This document shows positions 16,754-28,970 of a DNA stretch of 64,000 nt, piece by piece. Where the stretch lies: contig NZ_JANCLT010000004.1 in the NCBI RefSeq assembly GCF_024294785.1, forward strand, positions 1 through 64,000. Direction: 5' to 3'. The notes beneath the pieces are model-generated. The model saw only the letters and a list, made by a program, of their open reading frames with translations, was not told the DNA's origin and did no database searches. Each line of letters begins with the position of its first letter. Within the stretch, counting starts at the first letter, position 1. This stretch comes from Ectobacillus ponti (lineage in GTDB: Bacteria > Bacillota > Bacilli > Bacillales > Bacillaceae_G). A program made the translations under genes and the position numbers.

Positions 16754-17486
16754 ATTTGGTGTGGAGTGCAGCATGCGCGCTGCCGTGCTGCTTTGTTTCC
16801 GGGCGGACATAAGCGAAGGCCTGCCGCCCCATCTGGATCCAGGCCGCCTCGAAGGGCTTGCGCGGCAGCCGTCGGTTTGGCACATCATAGAGCGGATCGT
16901 TTACAAGCACGTGGGATGCGCTGCAGCCTGTCAGCAGTACACTATGCTCCGCATAGGTGACCTGCATCGGGCCGTTATTTGTATACCACGTTTCAAAGCG
17001 CTCCTCCGGCAGAGGGGCAAAGGTATCGTTGGTGATGAGCCACACAGGGGCGCCGTGGTCCAGCATGCGGTACATGTCCTCCGGTTCGCCGCCGCTGAGG
17101 TTCACAAGCCCCTCCGGCACGTAGAGGGAAGCGAGGCGCAGAATCGGCTCGATATAGACACCGAGGCCCGGTCGGCTGAAGGAATACATGTCGCCGACGA
17201 ACCCCTCGCGCATGCTGCCGTTCAGGCCGTTTTCTTCAAAGGGAACGCAGTCCAGCCGGTGCGCCAGCTCCATTTTGTCCGCGGCGACGCCGGCATGCCG
17301 CAGCAGCATGGCCAGGCTCGTCACCTCGCAGCCACGCGGCAGCTCCGGATTTTGCCGGATATGCGGCGCCTGCACCAGCGCCATTTTCTGTGCCTCCTTC
17401 CATGTTCTGAAGCCGCAATACAAAGCGGCCGCAACCGGAATGGAGGCAAGCAGCTTCTTCTTGTGCCGTTTCATGATTCCCATCAT
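16752..17486 (-). CDS. C39-like cysteine peptidase (YvpB-type), membrane-anchored
   Basis: A 244-aa protein with a short N-terminal hydrophobic segment (about 10-24), then a papain-like C39_2 domain. The catalytic Cys lies in NPELPRGCEVTSLAMLLRHAG (about 52-72), the His in YAEHSVLLTGCS (about 185-196), and the Asn/Asp in HVLVNDPLYD. These match the B. subtilis YvpB group; substrate unknown, probably an extracytoplasmic protein or wall peptide. ATG 17486 is chosen because AAAGGAGATG lies 7 nt before it; codons upstream to 17831 have no start signal. Confidence 0.82.
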   Translation of the reverse strand: MMGIMKRHKKKLLASIPVAAALYCGFRTWKEAQKMALVQAPHIRQNPELPRGCEVTSLAMLLRHAGVAADKMELAHRLDCVPFEENGLNGSMREGFVGDMYSFSRPGLGVYIEPILRLASLYVPEGLVNLSGGEPEDMYRMLDHGAPVWLITNDTFAPLPEERFETWYTNNGPMQVTYAEHSVLLTGCSASHVLVNDPLYDVPNRRLPRKPFEAAWIQMGRQAFAYVRPETKQHGSAHAALHTK

Positions 17487-17648
17487 AGGAACATCTCCTT
17501 TCTGTTTGGTATGCTGCCTTCTTACTTCTCGCTGTGGGCGCCTATTTCCTGTACGGGCAGCAGAAAGGAGAACATTCTCAAAATTGACAGCAAGCCTGCC
17601 GTATGGGGGGGAAGCCGGCGGTAAAAGCTGTAGAAGAGGAGGGATTGT

Positions 17649-17765
17649 ATGATCAATATAAAACAGTTCTGTATTGGATTGATGATATTGGTTATCGCCT
17701 TTCTGATCTATTTCCTGAAGGAAAGGGTGTGCGGCGCCGCTCTCAGACTGGTGCGGGGACGCTGA
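17649..17765 (+). CDS. 38-aa single-pass membrane peptide
   Basis: A short gene with a strong GAGGAGG site 6 nt before ATG 17649. The product starts MINIKQFCIGLMILVIAFLI and ends in a basic tail (RLVRGR), so one membrane helix with its C-terminus probably inside. A strong terminator follows at 17771. I do not recognise the family. Another frame across the same DNA (17605-17772) has no ribosome binding site and is less likely. Confidence 0.55.
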   Translation: MINIKQFCIGLMILVIAFLIYFLKERVCGAALRLVRGR

Positions 17766-17770
17766 GGTGA

Positions 17771-17808
17771 GCCGCTGTGACTGGCTTCTGTCACAGTGGC
17801 TTTTTTCT
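17771..17808 (+). terminator. Terminator of the 38-aa gene
   Basis: AGCCGCTGTGAC pairs with GTCACAGTGGCT (one G-U) over an 8-nt loop, followed by six T's. Confidence 0.8.
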
Positions 17809-17824
17809 GTAACATATTTACATA

Positions 17825-17853
17825 TTGACAATTGTCTCTGGAAGAGGTATGAT
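17825..17853 (+). promoter_or_regulatory. Near-consensus SigA promoter
   Basis: TTGACA at 17825-17830, a 17-bp spacer and TATGAT at 17848-17853. It is among the best SigA matches in the window and has no obvious protein gene behind it. It drives the RNA candidate at 17860-18133. Confidence 0.8.
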
Positions 17854-17859
17854 TAACTT

Positions 17860-18133
17860 TCGTGTCTCAGTTACAAAGCAGCCTGTCATGAAACCACTTG
17901 TATGTGTGATGGATGAATTGCTGAAGATCGGGCTGACCAGCCAACAACTTCGGTGGTTCTTGAAAGTGAACGCACATAGAGGGAAACTGCCCCTGGCAGC
18001 ATGCAGGTGAAGAGGAGCGGCCGACGGAGCCGCAGAGGTGGAAGAGAGGAAGGGCTTTCATCATACAGTTAACAGTTACTTTCCCGTATATACAGCATGA
18101 CGCCCCTCCTGACAAGGAGGGGCGTTTGGTTTT
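17860..18133 (+). ncRNA. Candidate non-coding RNA, about 270 nt
   Basis: The transcript runs from a TTGACA-17-TATGAT promoter to an 11-bp GC-rich terminator. No protein with a usable ribosome binding site lies inside. Several local hairpins can be drawn: GGCT/AGCC near 17932, GTTC/GAAC near 17954-17969, CTGCC/GGCAG near 17988-18000 and GCGGC/GCCGC at 18017-18033. I compared it by eye with the conserved cores of SRP RNA, RNase P, tmRNA, 6S and common riboswitches and found no match. It may be a regulatory RNA; the downstream gene is convergent, so it is not a leader. The 408-nt stretch 17766-18173 holds nothing else. Confidence 0.55.
18100..18133 (+). terminator. Terminator of the RNA candidate
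   Basis: A perfect 11-bp stem ACGCCCCTCCT/AGGAGGGGCGT, 4-nt loop, then TTGGTTTT. Confidence 0.8.
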
Positions 18134-18173
18134 GCGGCCAAGCTGAGCGTCCGCTCGGCGAACGGCAAAAAAA

Positions 18174-18398
18174 TTAGTCGTTGTAAGCGGCTGTAAGCAT
18201 TTGGCAAATGAAATCCCGGCTTTGATCCTCCTGTACATATTCAAAGGTCTGGCGTTCCGGACGCTGTGCTTCAGGCTTTGCCTGCTCCCCGACCAGCTCA
18301 AGCTCCACTGTGCACAATCCGTTTGCCTCCAAAGACTGAAACAGCTGCAGCAGCTCCAACACTTCTTGTTTTGTTCCTTTCACTTGCAAACTCGCCAT
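18174..18398 (-). CDS. DUF3970-like small protein, 74 aa
   Basis: A small cytosolic protein starting MASLQVKGTKQEVLELLQLFQ, a beta-alpha unit like DUF3970 proteins of the B. cereus group, followed by an acidic/Gln-rich middle. GGAGG lies before the ATG. Function unknown. It is convergent with the RNA candidate and divergent from ilvE. Confidence 0.7.
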   Translation of the reverse strand: MASLQVKGTKQEVLELLQLFQSLEANGLCTVELELVGEQAKPEAQRPERQTFEYVQEDQSRDFICQMLTAAYND

Positions 18399-18734
18399 AA
18401 TTCGCGCCTCCTCAATTTTTGTTTTCGGTAACAGCTTTTTGAAAATAGGATTATGAGTGCAAAAACATGAATATGCCTATTATTTTTATTCGTGCTGCAT
18501 GTTTTGTTTTCCACGATGTGGAATACACAAACTCTTGTGGGACAAGGCGTTGCGGCTGCAGCAGTACGGCATATATTGAGTACAATACATTCGGGATTGT
18601 TGCATAAATTCCTCCCTCCGGTAAAATATTTTGTATTGCAAAAATTGTCGAAATTCTTTTGGGTATATTTTGTAACCGTTAACAACCTTGATGTGTCAAG
18701 GGTTTGAGACTTGTTGTGCAATTCCAATATTTAA

Positions 18735-18749
18735 AATTTTCTAAAAATT
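18735..18749. promoter_or_regulatory. CodY box upstream of ilvE
   Basis: AATTTTCTAAAAATT matches 14 of 15 positions of the CodY consensus AATTTTCWGAAAATT. It lies just upstream of the ilvE -35 element, so CodY with branched-chain amino acids and GTP should repress the operon. The remaining AT-rich intergenic DNA (18399-18834) shows no gene. Confidence 0.8.
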
Positions 18750-18752
18750 GTT

Positions 18753-18781
18753 TTGATTTCTGTTTTAACTAGGCGTAAACT
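18753..18781 (+). promoter_or_regulatory. ilvE promoter
   Basis: TTGATT at 18753-18758, a 17-bp spacer and TAAACT at 18776-18781, about 54 nt before the ilvE start and 3 nt after the CodY box. Confidence 0.6.
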
Positions 18782-18834
18782 AAGTAACAATAAACGCACC
18801 AACAACGACATAGAAGCAAATAGGGGGATTGTAA

Positions 18835-19731
18835 GTGAGCGAGCAGTGGATTTATTTAAACGGGCAATTCGTTCCAAAACACGAAGCAAAGGTTTCAGTT
18901 TATGACCATGGCTATTTGTATGGAGACGGGGTGTTTGAAGGAATCCGAGTCTACAGCGGAAACGTATTCCGTTTGAAGGAGCACCTCATCCGCCTATACG
19001 AATCAGCGAAATCCATCATGCTGGACATTCCATATACATTGGCAGAAATGACCGAAGCAGTAGCTGCGACGATCCGCCGCAATGAGCTGGTGGACGGCTA
19101 CATCCGTCTCGTCATATCGCGCGGCGATGGCAACCTGGGTCTTGACCCGGCATCCTGCCCGCGGCCGAACATCGTCATCATTGCTGAACAGCTCGCTTTG
19201 TTCCCTGCTGAATATTATCAAACGGGTATCCCGATTATTACGGTGGCGACAAGAAGAAACCGTCCAGATGTGCTGAGCCCGCAGGTCAAATCCCTGAATT
19301 ACCTGAACAACATTCTTGTCAAGCTTGAAGCGAAGCTGGCCGGTGTGCAGGAAGCGCTGATGCTGAACGAGCAGGGCTATGTGGCAGAGGGCTCCGGCGA
19401 CAATGTGTTTCTTGTGAAAGGAAACAAGCTCATCACGCCGCCAAGCTCTGCCGGCGCCCTGGAGGGCATCACCCGCAACGCCATTATGGAGCTTGGGGAG
19501 CAGCTTGGATACGATGTACGCGAGGAGGTGTTCACCCGCCACGACGTATATGTCGCGGACGAAGTGTTCCTGACCGGCACAGCAGCTGAGGTAATCGCTG
19601 TTATTAAGGTGGATGGCCGCACAATTGGCGATGGCACACCGGGTGCGCATACAAACCGTTTACTGGAAGCCTTCCGACAACTTGTTGTACAAGACGGAGA
19701 AAAGATTTACACAGCAGATCAGGTGAGTTGA
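18835..19731 (+). CDS. ilvE: Branched-chain amino acid aminotransferase
   Basis: A 298-aa PLP enzyme of fold type IV that makes leucine, isoleucine and valine from their keto acids. It has [18 protein letters not shown] near the N-terminus, the PLP lysine in [18 protein letters not shown] (about residue 150), and [13 protein letters not shown] 18835 is the start, with TAGGGGGA before it. It is the first gene of the CodY-controlled unit and meets ilvD end to end, with the ilvD ribosome binding site right at the ilvE stop. Confidence 0.95.
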   Translation: MSEQWIYLNGQFVPKHEAKVSVYDHGYLYGDGVFEGIRVYSGNVFRLKEHLIRLYESAKSIMLDIPYTLAEMTEAVAATIRRNELVDGYIRLVISRGDGNLGLDPASCPRPNIVIIAEQLALFPAEYYQTGIPIITVATRRNRPDVLSPQVKSLNYLNNILVKLEAKLAGVQEALMLNEQGYVAEGSGDNVFLVKGNKLITPPSSAGALEGITRNAIMELGEQLGYDVREEVFTRHDVYVADEVFLTGTAAEVIAVIKVDGRTIGDGTPGAHTNRLLEAFRQLVVQDGEKIYTADQVS

Positions 19732-19745
19732 GGGAGGAGATCGTT

Positions 19746-21413
19746 TTGCGAAGCAATATGATTAAAAAGGGAATTGACCGCGCGCCGCACCGGAGTTTGC
19801 TGCTCGCGGCCGGCGTCAAGCCCGAGGATTTTGACAAACCGTTTATCGCCATCTGCAATTCCTACATCGATATTGTGCCGGGGCACATTCATCTGCGGGA
19901 AATGGCTGATGTGGTAAAGGACGCCATCCGCCAGGCAGGCGGCGTTCCATTTGAATTTAACACAATCGGCGTTGATGACGGCATTGCCATGGGCCATATC
20001 GGCATGCGCTACTCGCTGCCAAGCCGCGAAATCATCGCGGATGCAGCCGAAACGGTTGTAAACGCCCATTGGTTTGATGGTGTGTTCTACATGCCAAACT
20101 GCGACAAAATTACGCCGGGCATGCTGATGGCGGCGGTGCGCACGAATGTGCCGGCCGTGTTTGTATCAGGCGGCCCGATGGAAGCGGGCTTGTCCAAGGA
20201 CGGAAAAGCGCTCTCCCTCGTCTCTGTATTTGAAGGCGTAGGCGCTTTGAAATCCGGGCAAATGACGCTTGAGGAGCTGCTCGATATCGAACGCTCCGCC
20301 TGCCCGACCTGCGGATCCTGCTCAGGCATGTTCACTGCAAATTCCATGAACACCATCATGGAAATGCTCGGGGTGGCGCTGCCGGGCAACGGCACCATTC
20401 TGGCAACGAGCAAGGAGCGCCATGAATTGATTTATCAGGCGGCCCATCACCTGATGGATCTTGTCCGCAATGATGTGAAGCCAAAAGATATTATCACGAA
20501 GGAAGCCATCGATGATGCCTTTGCGCTCGACATGGCAATGGGCGGCTCCACAAACACGGTGCTGCACCTTCTCGCCATTGCAAACGAAGCAGGCATCGAA
20601 TATGACCTGGAGCGCATCAACGAAGTGGCAAAGCGTGTGCCGTATCTGGCCAAAATCAGCCCGGCTTCCCACTATTCCATGCACGATGTGCATTTGGCGG
20701 GCGGCGTGGCTGCCATCATCAAGGAGCTGTCATCGATTCCAGGCGCCATCCATCACCAGCGCATTACGATTACAGGCAAGACGCTGCTTGAGAATGTGGA
20801 GCATGCCTCCATCCAGAATACGGAGGTCATCCATCCGAAGGAGCAGCCGTACAGCCAGACGGGCGGACTATCCATCCTGTTCGGCAACCTGGCGCCAAAC
20901 GGCAGCGTCATCAAGGTCGGCGGTGTAGATCCATCCGTACAAAGCTTTGTTGGCGAAGCAATTTGCTTCGACTCCCACGATGAGGCAGTGGAGGCAATTG
21001 ATAACGGTCTTGTCCGCGAAGGGCATGTTGTTGTCATCCGCTACGAAGGGCCAAAAGGCGGGCCGGGCATGCCGGAAATGCTGGCGCCGACATCCTCCAT
21101 CATGGGAAGAGGCCTTGGCACAAAGGTGGCGCTCATTACAGATGGACGCTTCTCCGGTGCAACGCGCGGCATCGCAATCGGCCACATTTCGCCGGAAGCG
21201 GCAGAAGGCGGTCCGATCGCTTACGTGAGGGATGGTGACACCATTATCATCAACCTGCCGGAACGGACGATTCACTGGGATGTTTCCGATGAAGAAATCG
21301 AAGCACGCAAGCAAGGCTTCACTGCGCCGGAGCCGAAGGTAAAGAGCGGCTATCTGGCACGCTATGCCAAGCTTGTTACCTCTGCAAATACAGGCGGAAT
21401 TTTAAAGGTATAA
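19746..21413 (+). CDS. ilvD: Dihydroxy-acid dehydratase
   Basis: An iron-sulfur enzyme (555 aa) that dehydrates dihydroxy acids in valine and isoleucine synthesis. Cluster ligands lie in [11 protein letters not shown] and [26 protein letters not shown] is near the C-terminus. I take TTG 19746 (LRSNMIKKG) as start since GGGAGG ends 8 nt before it; the longer frame from 19728 would start before the Shine-Dalgarno site. After it comes a T-box, so ilvE-ilvD can be made without the downstream block. Confidence 0.94.
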   Translation: MRSNMIKKGIDRAPHRSLLLAAGVKPEDFDKPFIAICNSYIDIVPGHIHLREMADVVKDAIRQAGGVPFEFNTIGVDDGIAMGHIGMRYSLPSREIIADAAETVVNAHWFDGVFYMPNCDKITPGMLMAAVRTNVPAVFVSGGPMEAGLSKDGKALSLVSVFEGVGALKSGQMTLEELLDIERSACPTCGSCSGMFTANSMNTIMEMLGVALPGNGTILATSKERHELIYQAAHHLMDLVRNDVKPKDIITKEAIDDAFALDMAMGGSTNTVLHLLAIANEAGIEYDLERINEVAKRVPYLAKISPASHYSMHDVHLAGGVAAIIKELSSIPGAIHHQRITITGKTLLENVEHASIQNTEVIHPKEQPYSQTGGLSILFGNLAPNGSVIKVGGVDPSVQSFVGEAICFDSHDEAVEAIDNGLVREGHVVVIRYEGPKGGPGMPEMLAPTSSIMGRGLGTKVALITDGRFSGATRGIAIGHISPEAAEGGPIAYVRDGDTIIINLPERTIHWDVSDEEIEARKQGFTAPEPKVKSGYLARYAKLVTSANTGGILKV

Positions 21414-21447
21414 AGACAAGTAAGCTTCGACAACTGTTGAAGCAGAT

Positions 21448-21697
21448 AAAGCGTTGATAGGGAGGAGTAGTTGCTTAGCGGAGCCTCACAGAGAGTCGGT
21501 GGCTGGTGGAAACCGACGGTCCGCGGCAATGAACATCGCCCTGGAGTGTTAAGCTGAATTGGTAGGCTTAAACGGCGGCCGCGTTATAGGCCCGACTCTT
21601 GGAGTTGATGAGGCAGGAGCAATCCTGCGAAGAAGGGTGGTACCACGAAATCTTTCGTCCCTTTAGCACGGCTGACGTGCGGACGAAGGATTTTTTT
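21448..21697 (+). promoter_or_regulatory. T-box riboswitch, isoleucine-type specifier, before ilvB
   Basis: Classic T-box leader. AGTA and the stem I distal elements are at 21466-21520, the GAAC-ATC specifier region at 21531-21537, the T-box AGGGTGGTACCACG at 21634-21647, and a terminator at about 21648-21697 (TTTCGTCC pairing with GGACGAA, then seven T's). The specifier reads as ATC, so uncharged tRNA-Ile should allow transcription of ilvBNC-leuABCD. No strong promoter is visible between ilvD and the leader, so it probably acts on read-through from ilvE-ilvD. It fills the 315-nt gap after ilvD. Confidence 0.92.
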
Positions 21698-21728
21698 GTT
21701 GTAAAAAACTGAATCTGGAGGGATTCAC

Positions 21729-23420
21729 ATGTCTTGGCAGACGCAAGAAAGAACAGCGACAGGAGCAGAATTGCTGCTGGAGGCGCTCCGTAATGAAGGG
21801 GTAGAGGTCATTTTCGGATATCCGGGCGGTGCAGTGCTTCCATTGTATGATGCCCTGTATGACTGCGAGATACCTCATATTTTGACACGGCATGAGCAAG
21901 GCGCCATTCACGCTGCGGAAGGGTATGCCCGCGTGACAGGGAAAGCCGGTGTTGTGATCGTGACAAGCGGCCCGGGCGCCACGAATGTCATTACCGGCTT
22001 GACGGACGCAATGATGGATTCACTGCCGCTTGTTGTATTTACAGGCCAGGTGGCTTCAACGGTCATCGGCACGGATGCGTTCCAGGAGGCCGACATCATT
22101 GGTCTGACCATGCCGGTGACAAAGCATAACTATCAGGTCCGCAAGGTCAGCGACCTGCCGCGCATCGTGAAGGAAGCATTCCATATTGCGACAACGGGAC
22201 GTCCCGGGCCTGTCGTCATTGACCTTCCGAAAAACATGGTGGTGGATGCCGGCATTCGTCCGGACAGTGTGGAACTGGATCTGCCTGGATACCAGCCGAC
22301 ATATGAGCCGAACCGGATGCAGATTGCCAAGCTGCTGCAGGCAGTTGCGGTGGCAAAACGGCCGATCATCCTGGCCGGTGCAGGCGTGCTGCATGCGAAG
22401 GCATCTGAGGAACTGACGGCATTTGCCCGGATGTATCAAATCCCGGTTGTTCATACGCTGCTCGGGCTTGGCGGTTTCCCGCCGGATGATGCTTTGTTCC
22501 TTGGCATGGGCGGCATGCATGGCACATATACAGCCAATATGGCCATGTATGAGTGTGATCTGCTGATTAATATCGGCGCCCGATTTGATGACCGTCTGAC
22601 CGGCAACCTTAACCATTTTGCCAAGCAGGCCGTTGTAGCGCATATCGATATTGATCCAGCGGAAATCAGCAAAAACGTGCCGACGGACATTCCGATTGTG
22701 GCCACGGCCAAGCGGGCGCTGCAGGTGCTGCTGGAGAAACCGGGCACAAAGGATAACCATGGTGAATGGCTGCGGCTGCAGCAGGACCGCAAGCAAAAGC
22801 ATCCATTTGCTTATGAGCCTTCCGGGGAAGTCCTGAAGCCGCAGGAAGCGATTGAACTCCTGCATGAGACAACAGAAGGCAAAGCCATTGTGGTGACAGA
22901 TGTGGGCCAGCATCAAATGTGGGCAGCCCAGTATTATCCGCTCCGCGACCCTGATAAGTGGGTCACATCAGGCGGGCTCGGAACGATGGGCTTTGGACTT
23001 CCAGCTGCCATCGGCGCCCAAATCGGCAAGCCGGATGAAATCGTTGTTGCGGTCGTGGGGGATGCCGGCTTCCAGATGACGCTGCAGGAGCTGAGCGTGA
23101 TGAAGGAGCACAATTTGCCGGTGAAGGTGCTGATTGTGAATAATGAGGCGCTCGGCATGGTGCGCCAGTGGCAGGAATCCTTCTACGAGCAGCGCTACTC
23201 GCACTCGCTGGTTCCTTGTCAGCCGGACTTCCTGGTGCTGGCACAGGCATACGGCATCAAGGGCATCCGGATTGAAACGCCGGAGCAGGCGAAGGAAAAG
23301 CTGCAGGAGGCGGTTGCCTACCCGGGCCCGGTTCTCATTGACTGCCGCGTTCTCCAGTCTGAGAAGGTCATGCCAATGGTTGCGCCGGGCAAAGGGGTAC
23401 ACGAGATGGAGGGGGTGTAA
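21729..23420 (+). CDS. ilvB: Acetolactate synthase, large subunit
   Basis: A ThDP-dependent enzyme (563 aa) that condenses pyruvate with pyruvate or 2-oxobutyrate, the first shared step of branched-chain synthesis. The catalytic Glu lies in [17 protein letters not shown] (about 58). A FAD-type middle domain follows and the ThDP motif [14 protein letters not shown] ... IVNNEALGM is near 440-475. GGAGGG precedes ATG 21729, the first gene behind the T-box. The stop is 3 nt before ilvN. Confidence 0.96.
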   Translation: MSWQTQERTATGAELLLEALRNEGVEVIFGYPGGAVLPLYDALYDCEIPHILTRHEQGAIHAAEGYARVTGKAGVVIVTSGPGATNVITGLTDAMMDSLPLVVFTGQVASTVIGTDAFQEADIIGLTMPVTKHNYQVRKVSDLPRIVKEAFHIATTGRPGPVVIDLPKNMVVDAGIRPDSVELDLPGYQPTYEPNRMQIAKLLQAVAVAKRPIILAGAGVLHAKASEELTAFARMYQIPVVHTLLGLGGFPPDDALFLGMGGMHGTYTANMAMYECDLLINIGARFDDRLTGNLNHFAKQAVVAHIDIDPAEISKNVPTDIPIVATAKRALQVLLEKPGTKDNHGEWLRLQQDRKQKHPFAYEPSGEVLKPQEAIELLHETTEGKAIVVTDVGQHQMWAAQYYPLRDPDKWVTSGGLGTMGFGLPAAIGAQIGKPDEIVVAVVGDAGFQMTLQELSVMKEHNLPVKVLIVNNEALGMVRQWQESFYEQRYSHSLVPCQPDFLVLAQAYGIKGIRIETPEQAKEKLQEAVAYPGPVLIDCRVLQSEKVMPMVAPGKGVHEMEGV

Positions 23421-23423
23421 GTC

Positions 23424-24967
<1,544 letters not shown>

Positions 24968-24972
24968 GGCTG

Positions 24973-26493
24973 ATGAGACAAATTCTGTTCATGGACACGA
25001 CGCTGCGGGATGGTGAGCAGTCCGCCGGCGTAAACCTGAATCCGCAAGAAAAACTGCAAATCGCCAGACAGCTCGAGCGTCTTGGTGTGAATGTCATGGA
25101 GGCCGGCTTTGCCGCCGCCTCCGAAGGTGACTTCCAATCCGTGCGTGATATCGCCAGAATCGTGCAGAACGCTTCTGTCATGAGCTTGGCACGGGCAAAG
25201 GAATCCGACATCCGTACAGCCTATGAAGCCCTAAAGGATGCAGTTGCGCCACGGCTTCACGTGTTCATCGCAACGAGCGACATCCATATGAAGCACAAGC
25301 TGCGCATGACGCGCGAAGAGGTGCTTGATACGGTCCGCAGCACCGTTGCGCTGTCAAAATCCTTATTTCCAGTCGTACAGTTTTCAGCCGAGGATGCGAC
25401 AAGAACAGATTACGCCTTTTTGGCACAGGTTGTAGAGGAAGCGATCCGCTGCGGAGCAGATGTCATCAACATTCCGGACACTGTCGGGTATACCAATCCG
25501 CAGGAGTATTATCAGCTGTTCCAATACTTAAAGAATCACGTTCCTTCTTATGATAAAGCAATCTTCTCCTGCCATTGCCATGACGACTTGGGGATGGCGG
25601 TCGCAAACTCGCTGGCAGCCATCGAAAGCGGCATTGGACAGGTAGAGGGAACCATCAACGGCATTGGTGAGCGTGCCGGCAATGCGGCGCTTGAGGAAAT
25701 TGCGGTGGCCTTGCATATCCGCAAGGACCACTACCAGGCGGATACGTCCATCCATCTGAAGGAAATCAAGGCAACAAGCGCCCTTGTCAGCAGATTGACC
25801 GGCATGGTTGTTCCGAAGAACAAGGCGGTAGTCGGCGCAAATGCCTTCGCGCATGAGTCCGGTATTCATCAGGATGGCGTGCTGAAGGAAGCATCCACCT
25901 ATGAAATTATTTCCCCTGAACTGGTTGGAGAAGAAGCAAATAAGCTGGTGCTGGGCAAGCACTCCGGCAGACACGCCTTCATGGACCGGATGCAGGAGCT
26001 TGGCTATCAGCTGTCGGAAGAAGAGCGTGACCGCGCGTTCCGTTCCTTCAAGCAGCTGGCAGACCGTAAGAAAGAGGTGACGGAGGAAGACTTGCATGCT
26101 TTGATTCTTGGAGAAGCGGCAGCGCATGACCAGCCGTATGAAGTGAAGCATTTGCAGGTGCATTTCGTCTCCAACAGCACGCAATCTGCCACTGTCATGC
26201 TGGAAGACCAAGATGGCAAGGTGCTTGAGGATGCAGCGACGGGGGCCGGCAGCATTGAAGCCATTTACAATGCGATTCAAAGAATTCTGGACTTGGATTG
26301 CGAGCTGATTGATTATCGCATCCAATCCATCACACAGGGACAGGACGCCCTTGCACACGTACATACGGAGCTGCAGCAGGGCGGCAAGCGGGTATCGGGC
26401 TTCGGCGTGGCGCAGGATGTGCTGGAGGCTTCAGCCCGTGCTTATGTGCATGCGGCAGGAAAGCTGAAACGATTGTTGACAGTAGCGAGATAA
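24973..26493 (+). CDS. leuA: 2-isopropylmalate synthase
   Basis: A 506-aa enzyme that starts leucine synthesis from 2-oxoisovalerate and acetyl-CoA. [16 protein letters not shown] (about 7-22) and the metal-binding [13 protein letters not shown] (about 200) mark the HMGL-type barrel. [14 protein letters not shown] follows. The C-terminal LeuA dimer domain (about 390-506) provides leucine inhibition. It starts 5 nt after ilvC. Confidence 0.95.
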   Translation: MRQILFMDTTLRDGEQSAGVNLNPQEKLQIARQLERLGVNVMEAGFAAASEGDFQSVRDIARIVQNASVMSLARAKESDIRTAYEALKDAVAPRLHVFIATSDIHMKHKLRMTREEVLDTVRSTVALSKSLFPVVQFSAEDATRTDYAFLAQVVEEAIRCGADVINIPDTVGYTNPQEYYQLFQYLKNHVPSYDKAIFSCHCHDDLGMAVANSLAAIESGIGQVEGTINGIGERAGNAALEEIAVALHIRKDHYQADTSIHLKEIKATSALVSRLTGMVVPKNKAVVGANAFAHESGIHQDGVLKEASTYEIISPELVGEEANKLVLGKHSGRHAFMDRMQELGYQLSEEERDRAFRSFKQLADRKKEVTEEDLHALILGEAAAHDQPYEVKHLQVHFVSNSTQSATVMLEDQDGKVLEDAATGAGSIEAIYNAIQRILDLDCELIDYRIQSITQGQDALAHVHTELQQGGKRVSGFGVAQDVLEASARAYVHAAGKLKRLLTVAR

Positions 26494-26505
26494 GGAGTGG
26501 GGAAC

Positions 26506-27576
26506 ATGGAGAAACGAGTCGTTTGTTTGGCGGGGGACGGCATTGGTCCGGAAGTGATGCAAAGCGCAAAGCGCGTGCTGCAGGTGGTGGAGCGATTGTA
26601 TCAGCACAAGTTCCACCTGCAGGATGAACTGTTTGGCGGAGCGGCAATTGACGAGGCTGGCCAGCCGTTTCCGGCCCGCACGCTGGCTGCTTGCTTGGCA
26701 AGCGACGCCGTGTTGCTCGGAGCAGTCGGCGGCCCGCGCTGGGACCAAGCTGCAGAGCGTCCGGAGAAGGGCCTGTTGGCGCTGCGGAAGGCATTGAATG
26801 TGTTTGCCAATGTACGTCCTGTGCAGGTCGATGAGGCGGCAGCGCATTTGTCTCCTTTGCGCGAGGAAATTGTGAAAGGTGTAAACTTTGTTGTGGTCCG
26901 CGAGCTGACCGGCGGAATCTATTTTTCTTTTCCAAAGGAGCGTACTGCCGAACAGGCGACTGATACACTGACCTATACGCGCAGGGAGATTGAAAGAATT
27001 GTAGAGTACGCATTCCGCTTGGCGCAGTCGCGCGGGCGCAAAGTAACGTCTATTGACAAGGCAAATGTCCTGGAGTCGAGCAAGCTGTGGCGGGAGGTCG
27101 CCATTGAAGTGAGTGCACGCTACCCGGATGTGGAGCTGGAGCACTTGCTGGTTGACGCGGCGGCCATGGAGCTGATCCGCCGCCCGTCCCGCTTCGACGT
27201 CATCGTGACAGAGAACTTGTTCGGCGATATTTTAAGCGATGAGGCTTCTGTCCTGACCGGCTCGCTCGGCATGCTGCCTTCTTCCAGCCATTCCGAGAGC
27301 GGTCCGGCTTTGTATGAACCCATCCATGGTTCTGCGCCGGATATTGCCGGCCAAGGCAAAGCCAACCCGGTTGCGATGCTTCGTTCTGTCGCCATGATGC
27401 TGGAGCAGTCCTTTGGGCTGGAAGCGGAAGCGCAGGCAGTAGAGAACGCCATTGCTGCTGTATTGAAAGCAGGACACAGCACAGCGGATCTCGGCGGAAC
27501 GGAAACGACTGTTTCCTTTACGGACCGTGTTGTGCAGACGATGGAAGAGCAAGTGTTAGTGGGGAGAGGAAGATAA
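26506..27576 (+). CDS. leuB: 3-isopropylmalate dehydrogenase
   Basis: A 356-aa NAD-dependent decarboxylating dehydrogenase. It has [12 protein letters not shown] at the N-terminus, [10 protein letters not shown], the substrate lysine region [27 protein letters not shown], and the NAD-binding [22 protein letters not shown] 26506 is chosen as it follows AAGGAGTGG. The stop overlaps the leuC start by one base (TAATG). Confidence 0.95.
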   Translation: MEKRVVCLAGDGIGPEVMQSAKRVLQVVERLYQHKFHLQDELFGGAAIDEAGQPFPARTLAACLASDAVLLGAVGGPRWDQAAERPEKGLLALRKALNVFANVRPVQVDEAAAHLSPLREEIVKGVNFVVVRELTGGIYFSFPKERTAEQATDTLTYTRREIERIVEYAFRLAQSRGRKVTSIDKANVLESSKLWREVAIEVSARYPDVELEHLLVDAAAMELIRRPSRFDVIVTENLFGDILSDEASVLTGSLGMLPSSSHSESGPALYEPIHGSAPDIAGQGKANPVAMLRSVAMMLEQSFGLEAEAQAVENAIAAVLKAGHSTADLGGTETTVSFTDRVVQTMEEQVLVGRGR

Positions 27577-28970
27577 TGGGAAAAACGTTGTTCGACAAGC
27601 TGTGGGAGCGCCACGTGGTGGCAAATGGTCCAAACGGCTCCGATTTACTGTACATCGACCTTCACCTCGTCCATGAGGTTACGTCACCGCAGGCCTTTGA
27701 AGGCCTGCGGCTGGCAGGACGCTCTGTCCGCCGTCCCGACCTGACCTTTGCGACGATGGACCACAATGTTCCGACAAAGGATGTCTGGAATATTACGGAT
27801 GCTATCGCGAAAAAGCAAATTGATACGCTTGCGGCAAATTGCAAGGAATTCGGCGTGCAGCTGGCAGATATGGATGATGAGCGGCAGGGTATTGTCCATG
27901 TCATCGGGCCGGAGCTTGGCTTGACGCAGCCAGGCAAAACAATTGTGTGCGGCGACAGCCACACATCCACACATGGAGCCTTTGGCGCGCTGGCGTTTGG
28001 CATCGGCACGAGTGAAGTGGAGCATGTCCTCGCGACGCAGACGCTTTGGCAAAAGAAGCCGAAGTCCATGGGAGTCGAGCTGAAAGGCAAGCTGCCAAGA
28101 GGCGTATATGCCAAGGATATCATTCTGCACCTGCTTACAACCTACGGTGTATCCATGGGGAACGGCCATGTGCTTGAGTTTTACGGTGAAGCAATTCAAG
28201 CGATGTCCATGGAGGAGCGGATGACGCTTTGCAACATGGCGATTGAGGGCGGCGCGAAAGCCGGACTTGTCGCACCGGATGAAACCACCTTCGCTTATGT
28301 GGAAGGGCGGCCGTATACGCCGCAGCCATATGCGGACGCGGTGGCAAAGTGGCAGGAGCTGTATACAGACGTGGATGCCGTATATGACCGGCATGTGACA
28401 GTGGATGTCTCCGGGCTGGCGCCATACGTCACTTGGGGCACAAACCCGGGCATGGGCGCCCGCATTGACGATCAGCTTCCTGCAATTGCAAATGAAAACG
28501 ATGCGCGTGCTTATGAATATATGGGCTTGCAGCCGGGACAAAGCGTGACGGACATTCCGGTGCAGCATGTATTCATTGGTTCCTGTACCAATTCCAGATT
28601 GTCAGATTTGGAGGAGGCAGCTTCCTTTGTGAAAGGCAAGAAAGTACAGCCGGGCATCCGGGCAATGGTTGTGCCGGGATCGAAGCAGGTACGCCAGCAG
28701 GCAATGGAAAAGGGTCTGCATGAGGTGTTCATCGAGGCGGGCTTTGAATGGCGCGAAGCGGGCTGCTCCATGTGCCTTGGCATGAACCCGGACCAGGTGC
28801 CGGCCGGAGAACACTGTGCCTCCACCTCCAACCGCAACTTTGAAGGACGGCAGGGCAAAGGGGCCAGAACGCATCTGGTAAGCCCGGCTATGGCCGCGGC
28901 CGCAGCCGTATACGGCCGCTTCGTTGATATTCGGAAGGAGGAGTTCCATGCAGCCGTTTCATACGCATAA
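27576..28970 (+). CDS. leuC: 3-isopropylmalate dehydratase, large subunit
   Basis: A 464-aa aconitase-type [4Fe-4S] subunit. [27 protein letters not shown] and [11 protein letters not shown] hold the substrate and cluster ligands (three Cys at about 345, 405 and 408). It starts in the TAATG of leuB and ends 23 nt inside leuD, so the genes are translationally coupled. Confidence 0.96.
   Translation: MGKTLFDKLWERHVVANGPNGSDLLYIDLHLVHEVTSPQAFEGLRLAGRSVRRPDLTFATMDHNVPTKDVWNITDAIAKKQIDTLAANCKEFGVQLADMDDERQGIVHVIGPELGLTQPGKTIVCGDSHTSTHGAFGALAFGIGTSEVEHVLATQTLWQKKPKSMGVELKGKLPRGVYAKDIILHLLTTYGVSMGNGHVLEFYGEAIQAMSMEERMTLCNMAIEGGAKAGLVAPDETTFAYVEGRPYTPQPYADAVAKWQELYTDVDAVYDRHVTVDVSGLAPYVTWGTNPGMGARIDDQLPAIANENDARAYEYMGLQPGQSVTDIPVQHVFIGSCTNSRLSDLEEAASFVKGKKVQPGIRAMVVPGSKQVRQQAMEKGLHEVFIEAGFEWREAGCSMCLGMNPDQVPAGEHCASTSNRNFEGRQGKGARTHLVSPAMAAAAAVYGRFVDIRKEEFHAAVSYA

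Noticed and set aside
17605-17772. Alternative 55-codon frame over the 38-aa membrane peptide
   Set aside because: No ribosome binding site at its ATG, while the other frame has an excellent one. The product looks possible, so a weak doubt stays.
17825-18010. 61-codon frame starting at the promoter of the RNA candidate
   Set aside because: Its start codons lie in or before the -10 box, so the transcript would lack them; no family likeness.
22056-22916. Long minus-strand frames over ilvB, and similar ones over leuA, his genes and the RND permease
   Set aside because: All lie opposite well-defined genes with conserved motifs and have no start signals; they are shadows of the G/C third-position bias.
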